Assembly (NCBI GenBank): GCA_002366685.1
Contig: DFBP01000303.1
Location: 4,779-23,728, forward strand
Length of the DNA stretch: 18,950 nucleotides
Source: Rhodobacterales bacterium UBA3077
Lineage (GTDB): Bacteria > Pseudomonadota > Alphaproteobacteria > Rhodobacterales > Rhodobacteraceae
Reading direction: 5' to 3'
Shown: piece after piece, positions 1-6,829 of the stretch
Layout of the letters: each line of letters starts with the position of its first letter
Position numbering within the stretch: the stretch's first letter is position 1
Made by a program: the position numbers and the translations under genes
Notes under the pieces: generated by a model
Told to the model about the DNA's origin: nothing
Seen by the model: only the letters and a program-made list of their open reading frames with translations
Databases searched by the model: none

Positions 1-317
1 GGCAACAGCGCCCCGGCCACGAGGCCGATGGCTAGCGCGGCATGAGAAAAAACTCCGAGCACCGTATCGGCGGCGAACCCACCGTGTCGTGTGGTGAAGG
101 TCACAGCCAGTGCCATTGATGAGGCAATCAGGACAACCCCGACAATCGGCGGCACCGAAAAACTGAGCGCCAGCGCCACGCCGAGCAAGGCGGCATGACC
201 GGTGGCATCCCCAAAATAGGCCATGCGCCGCCAGACAACGAGGCAGCCGAGCGGGGCAGCAATAATGGCAATTAGCAATCCGGCCAAGGCTGCGCGAAGG
301 AGAAACGGATCAATCAT
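1..317 (-). CDS. znuB: Zinc ABC transporter permease ZnuB, partial
   Basis: Inner-membrane permease of a zinc/manganese-type ABC importer. Only the N-terminal 105 or so residues are inside the window; the gene continues past base 1. The protein starts MIDPFLLRAALAG and has a first hydrophobic helix (about residues 8-28). Then comes a conserved WRRMAYFGDATGHAALLG segment, the cytoplasmic coupling region typical of ZnuB/ABC-3 permeases, followed by two more hydrophobic stretches. The ATG at 317 overlaps the stop of znuC by 8 bases, which implies translational coupling. The substrate cannot be proven from this fragment. The His-rich tail of the partner ATPase and the family resemblance favour zinc. 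No zur or znuA is visible here. Confidence 0.85.
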   Translation of the reverse strand, partial: MIDPFLLRAALAGLLIAIIAAPLGCLVVWRRMAYFGDATGHAALLGVALALSFSVPPIVGVVLIASSMALAVTFTTRHGGFAADTVLGVFSHAALAIGLVAGALL

Positions 318-1044
318 GGTCACAATGCTCATGATGGTGGTGCTGGTAGGGAGCCACTCCGGCGCGATTTCCAAACAGCTCATGGTAGCTTGGGTCTTCG
401 GCCACATGTTCGGGAGCGCCCGAGCAGCAAATATGCTGGTTGAGGCAAATAACGCGGTCGGATTGCGCCATCACGACGTGGAGGTCATGGCTGACCATAA
501 ACACGGCAACACCGGTTTCCGCGCGAATTTCAGCCAAAAGCGAATAGAACCTGCCTTCGCCGGGTTGGTCCAACCCTTGCGTCGGTTCGTCAAGGATTAG
601 GAGATCAGGTGCCCGCATCAAGGCGCGCGCGAGTAACACGCGCTGGGTTTCTCCTCCTGAAAGATCGGCCATCTGCTTGGTTTGCAGATCAGCCGCCCCG
701 CAACGCGCCAGCATTTTGGTCCGCGCCGCTTTGTTCCGCTCACCCGAGAGCGCAATAAAACGGTCAACCGGCATGGGGATGAGTTGCTCAAGCGGCAGTT
801 TTTGGGGGGTGTATCCGATTTTTAGACCCTTGCGCCGGATTAGTTGACCACCGCTCAAAGATTGGGTTCCGATAATTGCCCGAATTAGGGTGGTTTTGCC
901 TGCGCCATTCGGCCCGATCAGCGTTACAGCTTCACCGGGCAGAATGCTAAAACTGACTGAATCAAGCAGCACCCGATTTCCGCGCCGCACCGATAGGTTT
1001 TCAGCGCGGATGAGGGGCTCATTCAGGTTGGGGTTTGAGGGCAT
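310..1044 (-). CDS. znuC: Zinc ABC transporter ATPase ZnuC
   Basis: ATP-binding subunit that powers high-affinity zinc import through ZnuB. Of its 244 residues, the nucleotide-binding domain has Walker A GPNGAGKTT at 44-52, signature LSGGE at 128-132, Walker B LLILDEP at 148-154 and the switch histidine at 186 (SHD). The last 10-12 residues are a short metal-ligand-rich tail, HHHHEHCDHD, which could sense or buffer Zn2+; that role is inference. Nothing in the ATPase excludes Mn2+. The ATG at 1044 was chosen because the domain begins soon after it, at about residue 10. The gene follows the AhpD-like gene after a 69-base gap, so it may have its own promoter or be the tail of the upstream operon. 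Confidence 0.9.
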   Translation of the reverse strand: MPSNPNLNEPLIRAENLSVRRGNRVLLDSVSFSILPGEAVTLIGPNGAGKTTLIRAIIGTQSLSGGQLIRRKGLKIGYTPQKLPLEQLIPMPVDRFIALSGERNKAARTKMLARCGAADLQTKQMADLSGGETQRVLLARALMRAPDLLILDEPTQGLDQPGEGRFYSLLAEIRAETGVAVFMVSHDLHVVMAQSDRVICLNQHICCSGAPEHVAEDPSYHELFGNRAGVAPYQHHHHEHCDHD

Positions 1045-1072
1045 CAGGTAGCCTTGGTTCAGGAAACCTCAA

Positions 1073-1113
1073 ATTATAGCAGTGCTCGGACGAGCGCAAC
1101 CCGAGCCTTGCGC
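1073..1113 (-). promoter_or_regulatory. Intergenic hairpins and possible znuC promoter
   Basis: The 69-base gap before znuC holds a perfect TATAAT (minus strand, 1078-1073) about 30 bases upstream of the znuC start. There is no convincing -35: TTGCGC lies 15 bases away and GGTTGC 17 bases away. Directly after the stop of the upstream gene are two mutually exclusive inverted repeats. One pairs GCGCAA with TTGCGC (1094-1099 with 1108-1113). The other pairs GCTCGG with CCGAGC (1084-1089 with 1101-1106). No U-tract follows, so they may form a weak terminator or attenuator. No palindromic Zur-like box was recognised. Confidence 0.3.
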
Positions 1114-1677
1114 CTAGCGAAATTGGCTGTGGTAATCCGAGTTCGGCTCCATCTCGACAGCAGAGGCCATTTTGTTGGTCATGTTGAAGAAGCTGGCAAC
1201 GGCGGCAACATCCCATATCTCGTTTTCGCTGAGGCCGCCGTCACGCAAGGCCTGCCTGTCAGCTTCTTCCATTGCTGCGGAATTCACCGTCATTTTCACA
1301 GCAAAATCCAGCATCGCCCGTTCGCGTGGAGAAAGGTCAGCCACGCGATAATTCATCACCAGTGCCTCTCCCAATTCGGGTCTGCCCGAGAGCTCGCGCA
1401 CAGCGGCACCATGGGCTGTGAGGCAATAAAAACAACGGTTTTCGGCTGAAACCGCCACTGCAATCATCTCGCGCTCCAGTTTGGAAAGCCCGCTTTCGCC
1501 CAGCATCAGGTCATTATACATGGCTGAAAATGCGTTCAGTTTGTCGATGTTGTGGCTATAGGCCAGCAACACGTTTGGCACGAGCCCCAGTTTTTCTTCG
1601 CAGATCGCAAAGAACTTGGCAGTGTTTTCAGGGAGTGGTTCAGCTTGGGGCAAGTCAAGCGCGATGGGAAGAGTCAT
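1114..1677 (-). CDS. AhpD-like peroxidase-related protein (carboxymuconolactone decarboxylase fold)
   Basis: A 187-residue protein of the AhpD/CMD superfamily, 'uncharacterised peroxidase-related enzyme' type. The AhpD active-site pattern is present: E79, then C82-F-Y-C85 and H89 (ENRCFYCLTAHG). This is the redox-active CxxC with the proton-relay histidine used in alkylhydroperoxidases. The segment LSKLEREMIAVAVSAEN just before it is also typical. The cell role is probably peroxide or disulfide redox chemistry in the cytoplasm. It is the last gene of the five-gene operon: its ATG lies 2 bases after the stop of the GNAT gene, preceded by an AAGGAA ribosome site. Placing a peroxidase-like gene behind an FAD oxidase suggests H2O2 protection, which is inference. 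Confidence 0.8.
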   Translation of the reverse strand: MTLPIALDLPQAEPLPENTAKFFAICEEKLGLVPNVLLAYSHNIDKLNAFSAMYNDLMLGESGLSKLEREMIAVAVSAENRCFYCLTAHGAAVRELSGRPELGEALVMNYRVADLSPRERAMLDFAVKMTVNSAAMEEADRQALRDGGLSENEIWDVAAVASFFNMTNKMASAVEMEPNSDYHSQFR

Positions 1678-1679
1678 TA

Positions 1680-2408
1680 TTATTCCTTTATCCGATAGTG
1701 ATATTTTCCGGTCTCGACCATTCCAAGTTGGCGGTAGAGTCCGCAGGCGGCGGTGTTGGCTGTCACAGCCAGAAGCGTAAAAGTTTTAGCTCCGTTTTCT
1801 TTGGCCCAAGCGGCAGCGGCGGCGGTCATGGCCAGCCCCAGGCCTTGGCGTCGAAATTCCGGCAGGACTTCCAGTGCATGTAGCATAGCAATATTGCCAT
1901 CCATTGCCACAAATGCGGAGCCCGCCGGTGTATCATTGGCCCGCCCAAGGAAGTAGCAATTGGGCCCCTCAACCCGTGCCATCACCGCCAAGCGGCCTTT
2001 ATTGATACCCCCGTGCGCCCAGATTTCTTTCATAATCTCAAGAGGCGCATCGGTCCTTATGGCGACAAAACCCTTGGGGTCGTGTTGGGCGAGTGTATCC
2101 GTGGAGGAAGCAAACAGGGTTACCGGGTCTTTTATCCGGTAGCCGCGCGCGTCGAGCATAGCATCAAGGGCTTGATCCTGAGAGCGGATCATAAAAAGGC
2201 GCGGCTGATCCATGGCGCGCATCGCACTTTCGGCGGCCCCGATTTCAGCGGCACTGGCAGGGCCAATGGAACTTGCCGCCGAAACCCGTTGCCCGCCAGC
2301 GTGCCCCAATCGTAACAAAAACGGCCCGCTCTCAAAGGTGCGGACGGCGGGCCATGTTTTGTCAACAACGTGCAGGATTTCGGATTCAGATGGCATATGC
2401 CAATTCAT
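1680..2408 (-). CDS. GNAT family N-acetyltransferase
   Basis: A 242-residue protein whose C-terminal half (about residues 150-240) is a GNAT acetyltransferase domain. Motif A is visible as LEVLPEFRRQGLG (179-191, acetyl-CoA pyrophosphate loop). The family's closing segment is TANTAACGLYRQLGM (216-230). The N-terminal 110 residues look like a second, degenerate GNAT-like half, as in two-domain GNAT proteins, but I see no intact CoA motif there. The acceptor substrate is unknown. The ATG overlaps the stop of the FAD oxidoreductase by 4 bases (ATGA), so the two are co-translated. The acceptor could be an amine intermediate of the operon's pathway; this is inference only. Confidence 0.8.
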   Translation of the reverse strand: MNWHMPSESEILHVVDKTWPAVRTFESGPFLLRLGHAGGQRVSAASSIGPASAAEIGAAESAMRAMDQPRLFMIRSQDQALDAMLDARGYRIKDPVTLFASSTDTLAQHDPKGFVAIRTDAPLEIMKEIWAHGGINKGRLAVMARVEGPNCYFLGRANDTPAGSAFVAMDGNIAMLHALEVLPEFRRQGLGLAMTAAAAAWAKENGAKTFTLLAVTANTAACGLYRQLGMVETGKYHYRIKE

Positions 2409-3559
2409 ATTACACAGCGCTCCAGCAACGGATTTTGGTTGAGAATACGTTCATACCCGAGCGGGGAAAGATCAAGGCTTTTATAGGCCCCAAGCGCAAC
2501 AAGTTCGGCAATTCCGCGCCCAATGGCGGGGGATTGCTGAAGGCCGTGGCCAGAGAAACCGTTGGCAAATATGAAATTGCTGATCTCTGGGTGGCTGCCC
2601 GTCACCGCATTTTGATCAAGTGTATTATAGGCATAATGCCCTGCCCAGAAACGCTGCACTTTGATTGCCTCAAAATTTGGAGAGCGCGCCGCAAGGGCGG
2701 GCCAGATGATGTCCTCGAATTCGGCATGGCGTGGCTCAAAGTCATTGTGGTCAACAGCGGGGTCATTCGCCGGGCTGCATCCACACAAGAAATGCCGACC
2801 TTCGGGGCGGGCCCAAACCCCGCTCGGGTCGATCATCAAGGGCAGATCGCTCGCAAGCGGATCGGCGCAATCGAAGGTGAAGTTTGTGCGTTTTCGAGGC
2901 TCGACGGGCAGATCGATACCTGCCATTTTGGCCATGCCAGCTGCTCGCGGCCCCGCAGCGTTGATTAGGCTACCACAGGCAATTTCTTCGCCCGTTGCCA
3001 AAACTACAGCTTGAATTTTGCCGTGTGAAACTCGCAGACTAGTAATTTCGCCGCTTATCCGTCTGGCCGTAGAATTTGACTGATAGCCGTTCATCAGCCC
3101 AACTGAGTCAAACCAGCCCTCTCCCGATAGCCCGAGGCTAGCCAGCTTCAGGTCATCCACATTGAGGTGCGGAAATCGGGCCGCTAGAGCCTCCGGTTCC
3201 AGCAAGCTCACATCAGCGCCCTCGGCTTGTTGCAGGGCATGATTGTCACGCAGTGTCTGGGAACCCTCGGCAGTGTTTGCGAGGTATAAATACCCTTGCT
3301 CACGCAGGTTTAAATCCATACCCCAGCGCGCCTTTGCTCCGCGAATGAAATCCACTCCGAACTGGCTGATCGCCACATTAATCGTGTTGGAAAACTGCTG
3401 CCGAATGCCGCTTGCAGAAAGCGCGGTAGAACTAAGCTCGAATGTAGGGTCGCGTTCCACAACGATCACGGAAAGCGCGGGCGCCAGTTGCCCAAGGTTC
3501 CATGCGATGGCGCTGCCGATGACAGCGCCACCACAGATTACAACATCAGCCTTCTTCAT
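2405..3559 (-). CDS. FOXRED1-like FAD-dependent oxidoreductase (DAO family)
   Basis: A 384-residue flavoprotein of the glycine/D-amino-acid oxidase fold. The FAD-binding Rossmann start is VVICGGAVIGSA (6-17), a GxGxxG variant with Gly-Gly-Ala-x-x-Gly, followed by VVERD (33-37). Several segments match, from memory, human mitochondrial FOXRED1: LSASGIRQQFS, the GYL-YLA stretch, EGADVSLLEPE, EGWFD and the C-terminal FSGHGLQQSPAIGR. FOXRED1 is a complex I assembly factor with DAO homology; the bacterial members are uncharacterised oxidases or dehydrogenases. The open frame extends to 3670, but the ATG at 3559 puts the flavin motif at the N-terminus and overlaps the upstream gene by only 14 bases. 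It lies between the dehydrogenase and the GNAT gene in the operon. The substrate is unknown. Confidence 0.85.
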   Translation of the reverse strand: MKKADVVICGGAVIGSAIAWNLGQLAPALSVIVVERDPTFELSSTALSASGIRQQFSNTINVAISQFGVDFIRGAKARWGMDLNLREQGYLYLANTAEGSQTLRDNHALQQAEGADVSLLEPEALAARFPHLNVDDLKLASLGLSGEGWFDSVGLMNGYQSNSTARRISGEITSLRVSHGKIQAVVLATGEEIACGSLINAAGPRAAGMAKMAGIDLPVEPRKRTNFTFDCADPLASDLPLMIDPSGVWARPEGRHFLCGCSPANDPAVDHNDFEPRHAEFEDIIWPALAARSPNFEAIKVQRFWAGHYAYNTLDQNAVTGSHPEISNFIFANGFSGHGLQQSPAIGRGIAELVALGAYKSLDLSPLGYERILNQNPLLERCVI

Positions 3560-4358
3560 CGGCTGGATGCGGGTAGTTGCTGAACCAGCCACCCACCACG
3601 CGGGCAACCCGCTCATTTGGATCATTGCGTTCGGTTTCGGCCAGAATTTTGCTGGCGTAACCATCGGCACTGTCTTTGGGGCGGTAGCCGATATGCCCCG
3701 CGCGGGCGTTGCTCACCGCCTGTTGCGCGTTGTCAGACGTTCCGTAGATCACCGAATAGGCCACCCGCGGGGCAGTCATGGCGGCTTCGGTCAGGCGCAC
3801 GCAGTCGTCAAAGCTGAGCCAGCTCCAGAGCATCCGGCGGTCGGCAGGCTCGGGGAAGCAGGAACAAATCCGCAGGTTAACGCTCTCGACCCCCCATTTA
3901 TCCCAGTATAGGCTCCCAAGATCTTCGATAAAGCACTTGGTCATGCCATAGAAGGTGTCGGGCCGGTGGCGGCCTTCGGTATCGGGCACGGTATCAACCT
4001 CAGCCATACCAACAGCGTGGATCGAGCTGGCATAAACCACCCGCTTGGCCCCGTGAAGCCGCGCGCCTTCATACATATGATAGGCGGCGGGGAGGGTGTC
4101 TGTCATGATCTCGTCAAAGCTTTGCTCGCGCGGAACGCCGGCAAAGTGCAGGATGATATCCACATCTCTAGTAAGCTCGATGGCCGCTTCACGATCGGAC
4201 AGGTCCATCACGATCAGTTCCTCGCCTTCACCGGCTTCCCCCATTTCAACACGGTCAACGAGCCGCATATAGGTGGTCAGGTGTTTAAGATTATTGCGAA
4301 GATGCGTGCCAAGGGAGCCAGCAGCGCCGGTGATCAGGATGCGGTTGAATTCTGGCAT
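3546..4358 (-). CDS. Uronate dehydrogenase-like NAD-dependent epimerase/dehydratase family protein
   Basis: A 270-residue extended short-chain dehydrogenase. The NAD site is GAAGSLG (11-17), the conserved serines are in ASSIH (110-114) and the catalytic YxxxK is Y137-GMT-K141. The segments YGMTKCF, SCFPEPADRRMLWSW and GYRPKD closely resemble bacterial uronate dehydrogenase (Udh), which oxidises D-galacturonate or D-glucuronate to the aldarolactone with NAD+. The length matches Udh (about 265). The ATG lies one base after the ThDP gene's stop, with an AGAGGT ribosome site, and its end overlaps the FAD gene. The partners are not those of the usual oxidative uronate pathway (no lactonase, keto-deoxy dehydratase or importer here), so the true substrate may be another sugar acid or aldehyde. 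Confidence 0.75.
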   Translation of the reverse strand: MPEFNRILITGAAGSLGTHLRNNLKHLTTYMRLVDRVEMGEAGEGEELIVMDLSDREAAIELTRDVDIILHFAGVPREQSFDEIMTDTLPAAYHMYEGARLHGAKRVVYASSIHAVGMAEVDTVPDTEGRHRPDTFYGMTKCFIEDLGSLYWDKWGVESVNLRICSCFPEPADRRMLWSWLSFDDCVRLTEAAMTAPRVAYSVIYGTSDNAQQAVSNARAGHIGYRPKDSADGYASKILAETERNDPNERVARVVGGWFSNYPHPADEEG

Positions 4359-4359
4359 G

Positions 4360-5997
4360 TTAACCTCTTATCTGGGAAAGGGTGGCTTTGGGGGTTATGT
4401 TTTCGGGGTCGACGATCAGTTCAAGCAACCCACCGGTGGTGGATTGTGCCGCGCGTGTGAAAGCGGCGGCGAAATCAGCGGTTTCTGTGACCTTTTCGGC
4501 GTGGAAGCCATAGGCTTTGGCGATTGCCACAAAATCGGGGTTTTCGATATCCGTGAAACTGGTGCGGTTCGGATAGTCGCGCTCTTGGTGCATTTTGATG
4601 GTGCCATAGGTGCCGTTATTCACCACAATCACCACGGGCTGCGCGCCTTCTTGCATGGCGGTGCCAAGTTCCTGCATGTTCATCTGGAAATCACCATCGC
4701 CAGCAATGCAGACCACCAGTCGCTCAGGGTGTTCGGTTTTGGCGGCGATGGCGGCGGGCAGACCATAGCCCATGGCGCCGGATTGTGGTGCGAGCAGGCG
4801 GGCTTCAGGGCCGTATTCAAAATATTTATTGTGCCAGATCGCGAAATTTCCGGCACCGTTGGTAAGGATAGCATCCTCGGGTAACGCCTGTTGCAAATGG
4901 GTGACCACCGCGCCCATATCGACGCTGTTTTCACGGCGCGGCAGGGCCATGCTGGCTTCATAGGCGGCACGCTGCTCAGCGGCCCAATCTCGCCAAGGGC
5001 CCCGCAGGTTTAGCTGCGCCAGCACAGAGGTAAGCGCGTTTGGACCCGCATGGATTGGCACATCGGGTTGGTAGATTTTCCCAAGCTCAAGGTCACTGGC
5101 ATGGCTGTGAAGGAGCGATTTACCGATACGCGGCACAGGAAAAATCTCGTAGCCGTCGGTGGTATTTTCCCCGAACCGGATATTGAGGGCGAAGACCAGA
5201 TCAGCATTTTCAATGGCCGATTTGAGGGCGGGTGTTTTCCCCAAGCCCGCATCGCCTATATAACTCGGGGAGTGGTTGTCGAGGATATCTTGAAAGCGAA
5301 AAGCGCTGGCAACCGGCAAATGGTTGTTTTCGACAAAACTTTGCAGGTCGCTGCGCCCCTTTGGGCTCCAGCCGCTACCACCAATCAAAAGCAAAGGGCG
5401 CTCGGCGCGCGAGAACGCTTTTTGCAGATCGTAGATCGCGTCTGGCGTGGGCGCGGCTTCAGGGATGCGCACTTTGGGAGCGGCGGTCGCCTCTGCCATA
5501 CTGCGAAGCATATCTTCAGGTAAGGCGATTACGACCGGCCCGGGCCGACCGGATTGCGCTACGGCAAACGCGCGCGCCACGGTTTCCGGAATACGGGCCG
5601 CTTCATCAATTTCGGTGACCCATTTGGCAATCGGGCCGTAAAAAGCGCGGTAATCAACTTCCTGAAAGGCCTCACGCCCGCGCATATCACGCCCGACCTG
5701 ACCGATAAACAGGATCATGGGGTTGGAGCCTTGCATGGCGGTGTGCACCCCGATGCTGGCATTGGTCGCCCCCGGCCCACGGGTGACAAAGCATATCCCC
5801 GGTTCTCCGGTGAGCTGCCCCTGTGCACAAGCCATAAAGGCCGCACCACCTTCGTTCCGGTTCCCGATCAACCGGATTTCAGGATGATCCACGAATGCGT
5901 CAAGCACCGCAAGATAGCTTTCGCCTGGTACGCCAAAAATCGTTTTTACACCCTGTTTGGATAGGCAATCCGCAAGAATCTGGCCGCCAGTTCGCAT
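4360..5997 (-). CDS. Thiamine diphosphate-dependent enzyme, acetolactate synthase/decarboxylase-like
   Basis: First gene of the operon, 545 residues, with the three-domain ThDP fold. The Pyr domain contains the catalytic Glu49 (RNEGGAA) and FVTRGPGATNA (70-80). A central domain spans about 190-330. The C-terminal PP domain has the Mg-ThDP motif GDG (433-435) ending in NN (460-461). Family members include acetolactate synthase, benzoylformate decarboxylase and guanidino-oxopentanoate decarboxylase. All act on 2-oxo acids by decarboxylation or carboligation, in the cytoplasm. The reaction cannot be chosen from sequence, and no small regulatory subunit (IlvH) is nearby, which argues against biosynthetic acetolactate synthase. 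An AAGGGAG ribosome site lies 6 bases before the ATG. Confidence 0.85.
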   Translation of the reverse strand: MRTGGQILADCLSKQGVKTIFGVPGESYLAVLDAFVDHPEIRLIGNRNEGGAAFMACAQGQLTGEPGICFVTRGPGATNASIGVHTAMQGSNPMILFIGQVGRDMRGREAFQEVDYRAFYGPIAKWVTEIDEAARIPETVARAFAVAQSGRPGPVVIALPEDMLRSMAEATAAPKVRIPEAAPTPDAIYDLQKAFSRAERPLLLIGGSGWSPKGRSDLQSFVENNHLPVASAFRFQDILDNHSPSYIGDAGLGKTPALKSAIENADLVFALNIRFGENTTDGYEIFPVPRIGKSLLHSHASDLELGKIYQPDVPIHAGPNALTSVLAQLNLRGPWRDWAAEQRAAYEASMALPRRENSVDMGAVVTHLQQALPEDAILTNGAGNFAIWHNKYFEYGPEARLLAPQSGAMGYGLPAAIAAKTEHPERLVVCIAGDGDFQMNMQELGTAMQEGAQPVVIVVNNGTYGTIKMHQERDYPNRTSFTDIENPDFVAIAKAYGFHAEKVTETADFAAAFTRAAQSTTGGLLELIVDPENITPKATLSQIRG

Positions 5998-6068
5998 GGA
6001 ATTCTCCCTTTACGCGTGGGCTTACACGACCACAAAAAAGGACGGGGGGAAAGCAAAATTATTTTCTG

Positions 6069-6084
6069 GTTCAATCTGTTGAAC
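6069..6084. promoter_or_regulatory. 16-bp inverted repeat upstream of the ThDP operon, candidate operator
   Basis: GTTCAATCTGTTGAAC is a perfect inverted repeat (6-bp arms, 4-bp spacer), centred about 79 bases upstream of the ThDP gene start in the 117-base gap before mnmD ends. On the minus strand it overlaps a possible weak promoter, TTCAAC - 16 bases - TAATTT. Position and symmetry fit a dimeric repressor site controlling the five-gene operon. No regulator gene is adjacent in the window, so the binding protein is unknown. It could instead be a 3' hairpin of mnmD, but there is no clear U-tract. Confidence 0.4.
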
Positions 6085-6114
6085 AGCGCATCGAAATGTG
6101 GGGCACGGGGCAGC

Positions 6115-6795
6115 CTAAACCAACATTCTGCCAATGCTCATGTGCCGTTTGCGCGCAAATCCCGAAACCCGGGATACAGAAAAACCGGCGGATCCAAGAG
6201 CGCGGCGCACATGACCGGCGGCCGTGTAGGTGGCAAATGTGCCATTGGTTATGGTGTGCTGCCCGACAGCCGTCATCAAGGCCTCACCCCACATTTCGGG
6301 GTTTTTGCTGGGGCTGAAGCCGTCAAGAAACCACGCATCGGCTTTGCCTTGCCACGCTGGCAGGGTTTTGCGCGCGTCGCCAATAACGATCTCCAACCTT
6401 ACCCCCGGTAAGGTCATTTTGCCGGAGGGTGAAAGGTTCCTGTGTAAAAGTTTCGCCAAGGGTTCAAGTTTCGGCCATTGCCGACTGGCACGTATCATGT
6501 CCGATTCAGAAAGCGGATAGGCCTCAAAGCTGGTGAAATTGAGTGTGCCAGGCGTGCCGCTGGCATTCCAGGCCAGCCAAGTAGCGAGAAAGTTTAGGCC
6601 GGTGCCAAAACCGAGTTCGGCAATGTGGAACCCGTCACAAAACCGGTCGGGCAGGCTGTTCCCTGCCAAAAACACATGGCGTGTTTCAGCCAAGCCGCCA
6701 CTCACCGAGAAATAGGGGTCGTCGAACCGGGTAGAAACCGGTGTGCCGTCTTCTTGCCAGTCTAGGCTTGCAATTTTTTTGGCTTTCGGGTCCAT
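6115..6795 (-). CDS. mnmD: tRNA (5-methylaminomethyl-2-thiouridine)(34)-methyltransferase MnmD
   Basis: A 226-residue stand-alone version of the methyltransferase half of MnmC. It uses S-adenosylmethionine to turn nm5s2U into mnm5s2U at wobble position 34 of tRNAs. Visible motifs are the SAM loop ELGFGTGLNF (60-69), the acidic IGDAR (138-142), DAWFLDGFSPSKNPEMW (153-169) and TAAGHVRRAL (191-200), all near-identical in kind to the E. coli MnmC N-terminal domain. The frame is open to 6849, but that start would run into the divergent FAD gene. MDPKAKKI at 6795 fits the family. Only a weak ribosome site (AGAG) precedes it. It is transcribed divergently from the FAD protein with 34 bases between the starts. 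Confidence 0.88.
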   Translation of the reverse strand: MDPKAKKIASLDWQEDGTPVSTRFDDPYFSVSGGLAETRHVFLAGNSLPDRFCDGFHIAELGFGTGLNFLATWLAWNASGTPGTLNFTSFEAYPLSESDMIRASRQWPKLEPLAKLLHRNLSPSGKMTLPGVRLEIVIGDARKTLPAWQGKADAWFLDGFSPSKNPEMWGEALMTAVGQHTITNGTFATYTAAGHVRRALGSAGFSVSRVSGFARKRHMSIGRMLV

Positions 6796-6829
6796 ACACT
6801 CTAAATGCAAGCGGGTAAGGAAAAGCGCA

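Noticed and set aside
1045..1113. Zur operator for znuCB
   Set aside because: No AT-rich palindrome of the Zur type was found in the gap; only a TATAAT and GC-rich hairpins.
3560..3670. Longer start for the FOXRED1-like gene (adds 37 residues)
   Set aside because: The extra part translates to a Trp/Pro-rich segment with no family likeness and overlaps the upstream gene by 125 bases; the flavin motif begins right after the ATG at 3559.
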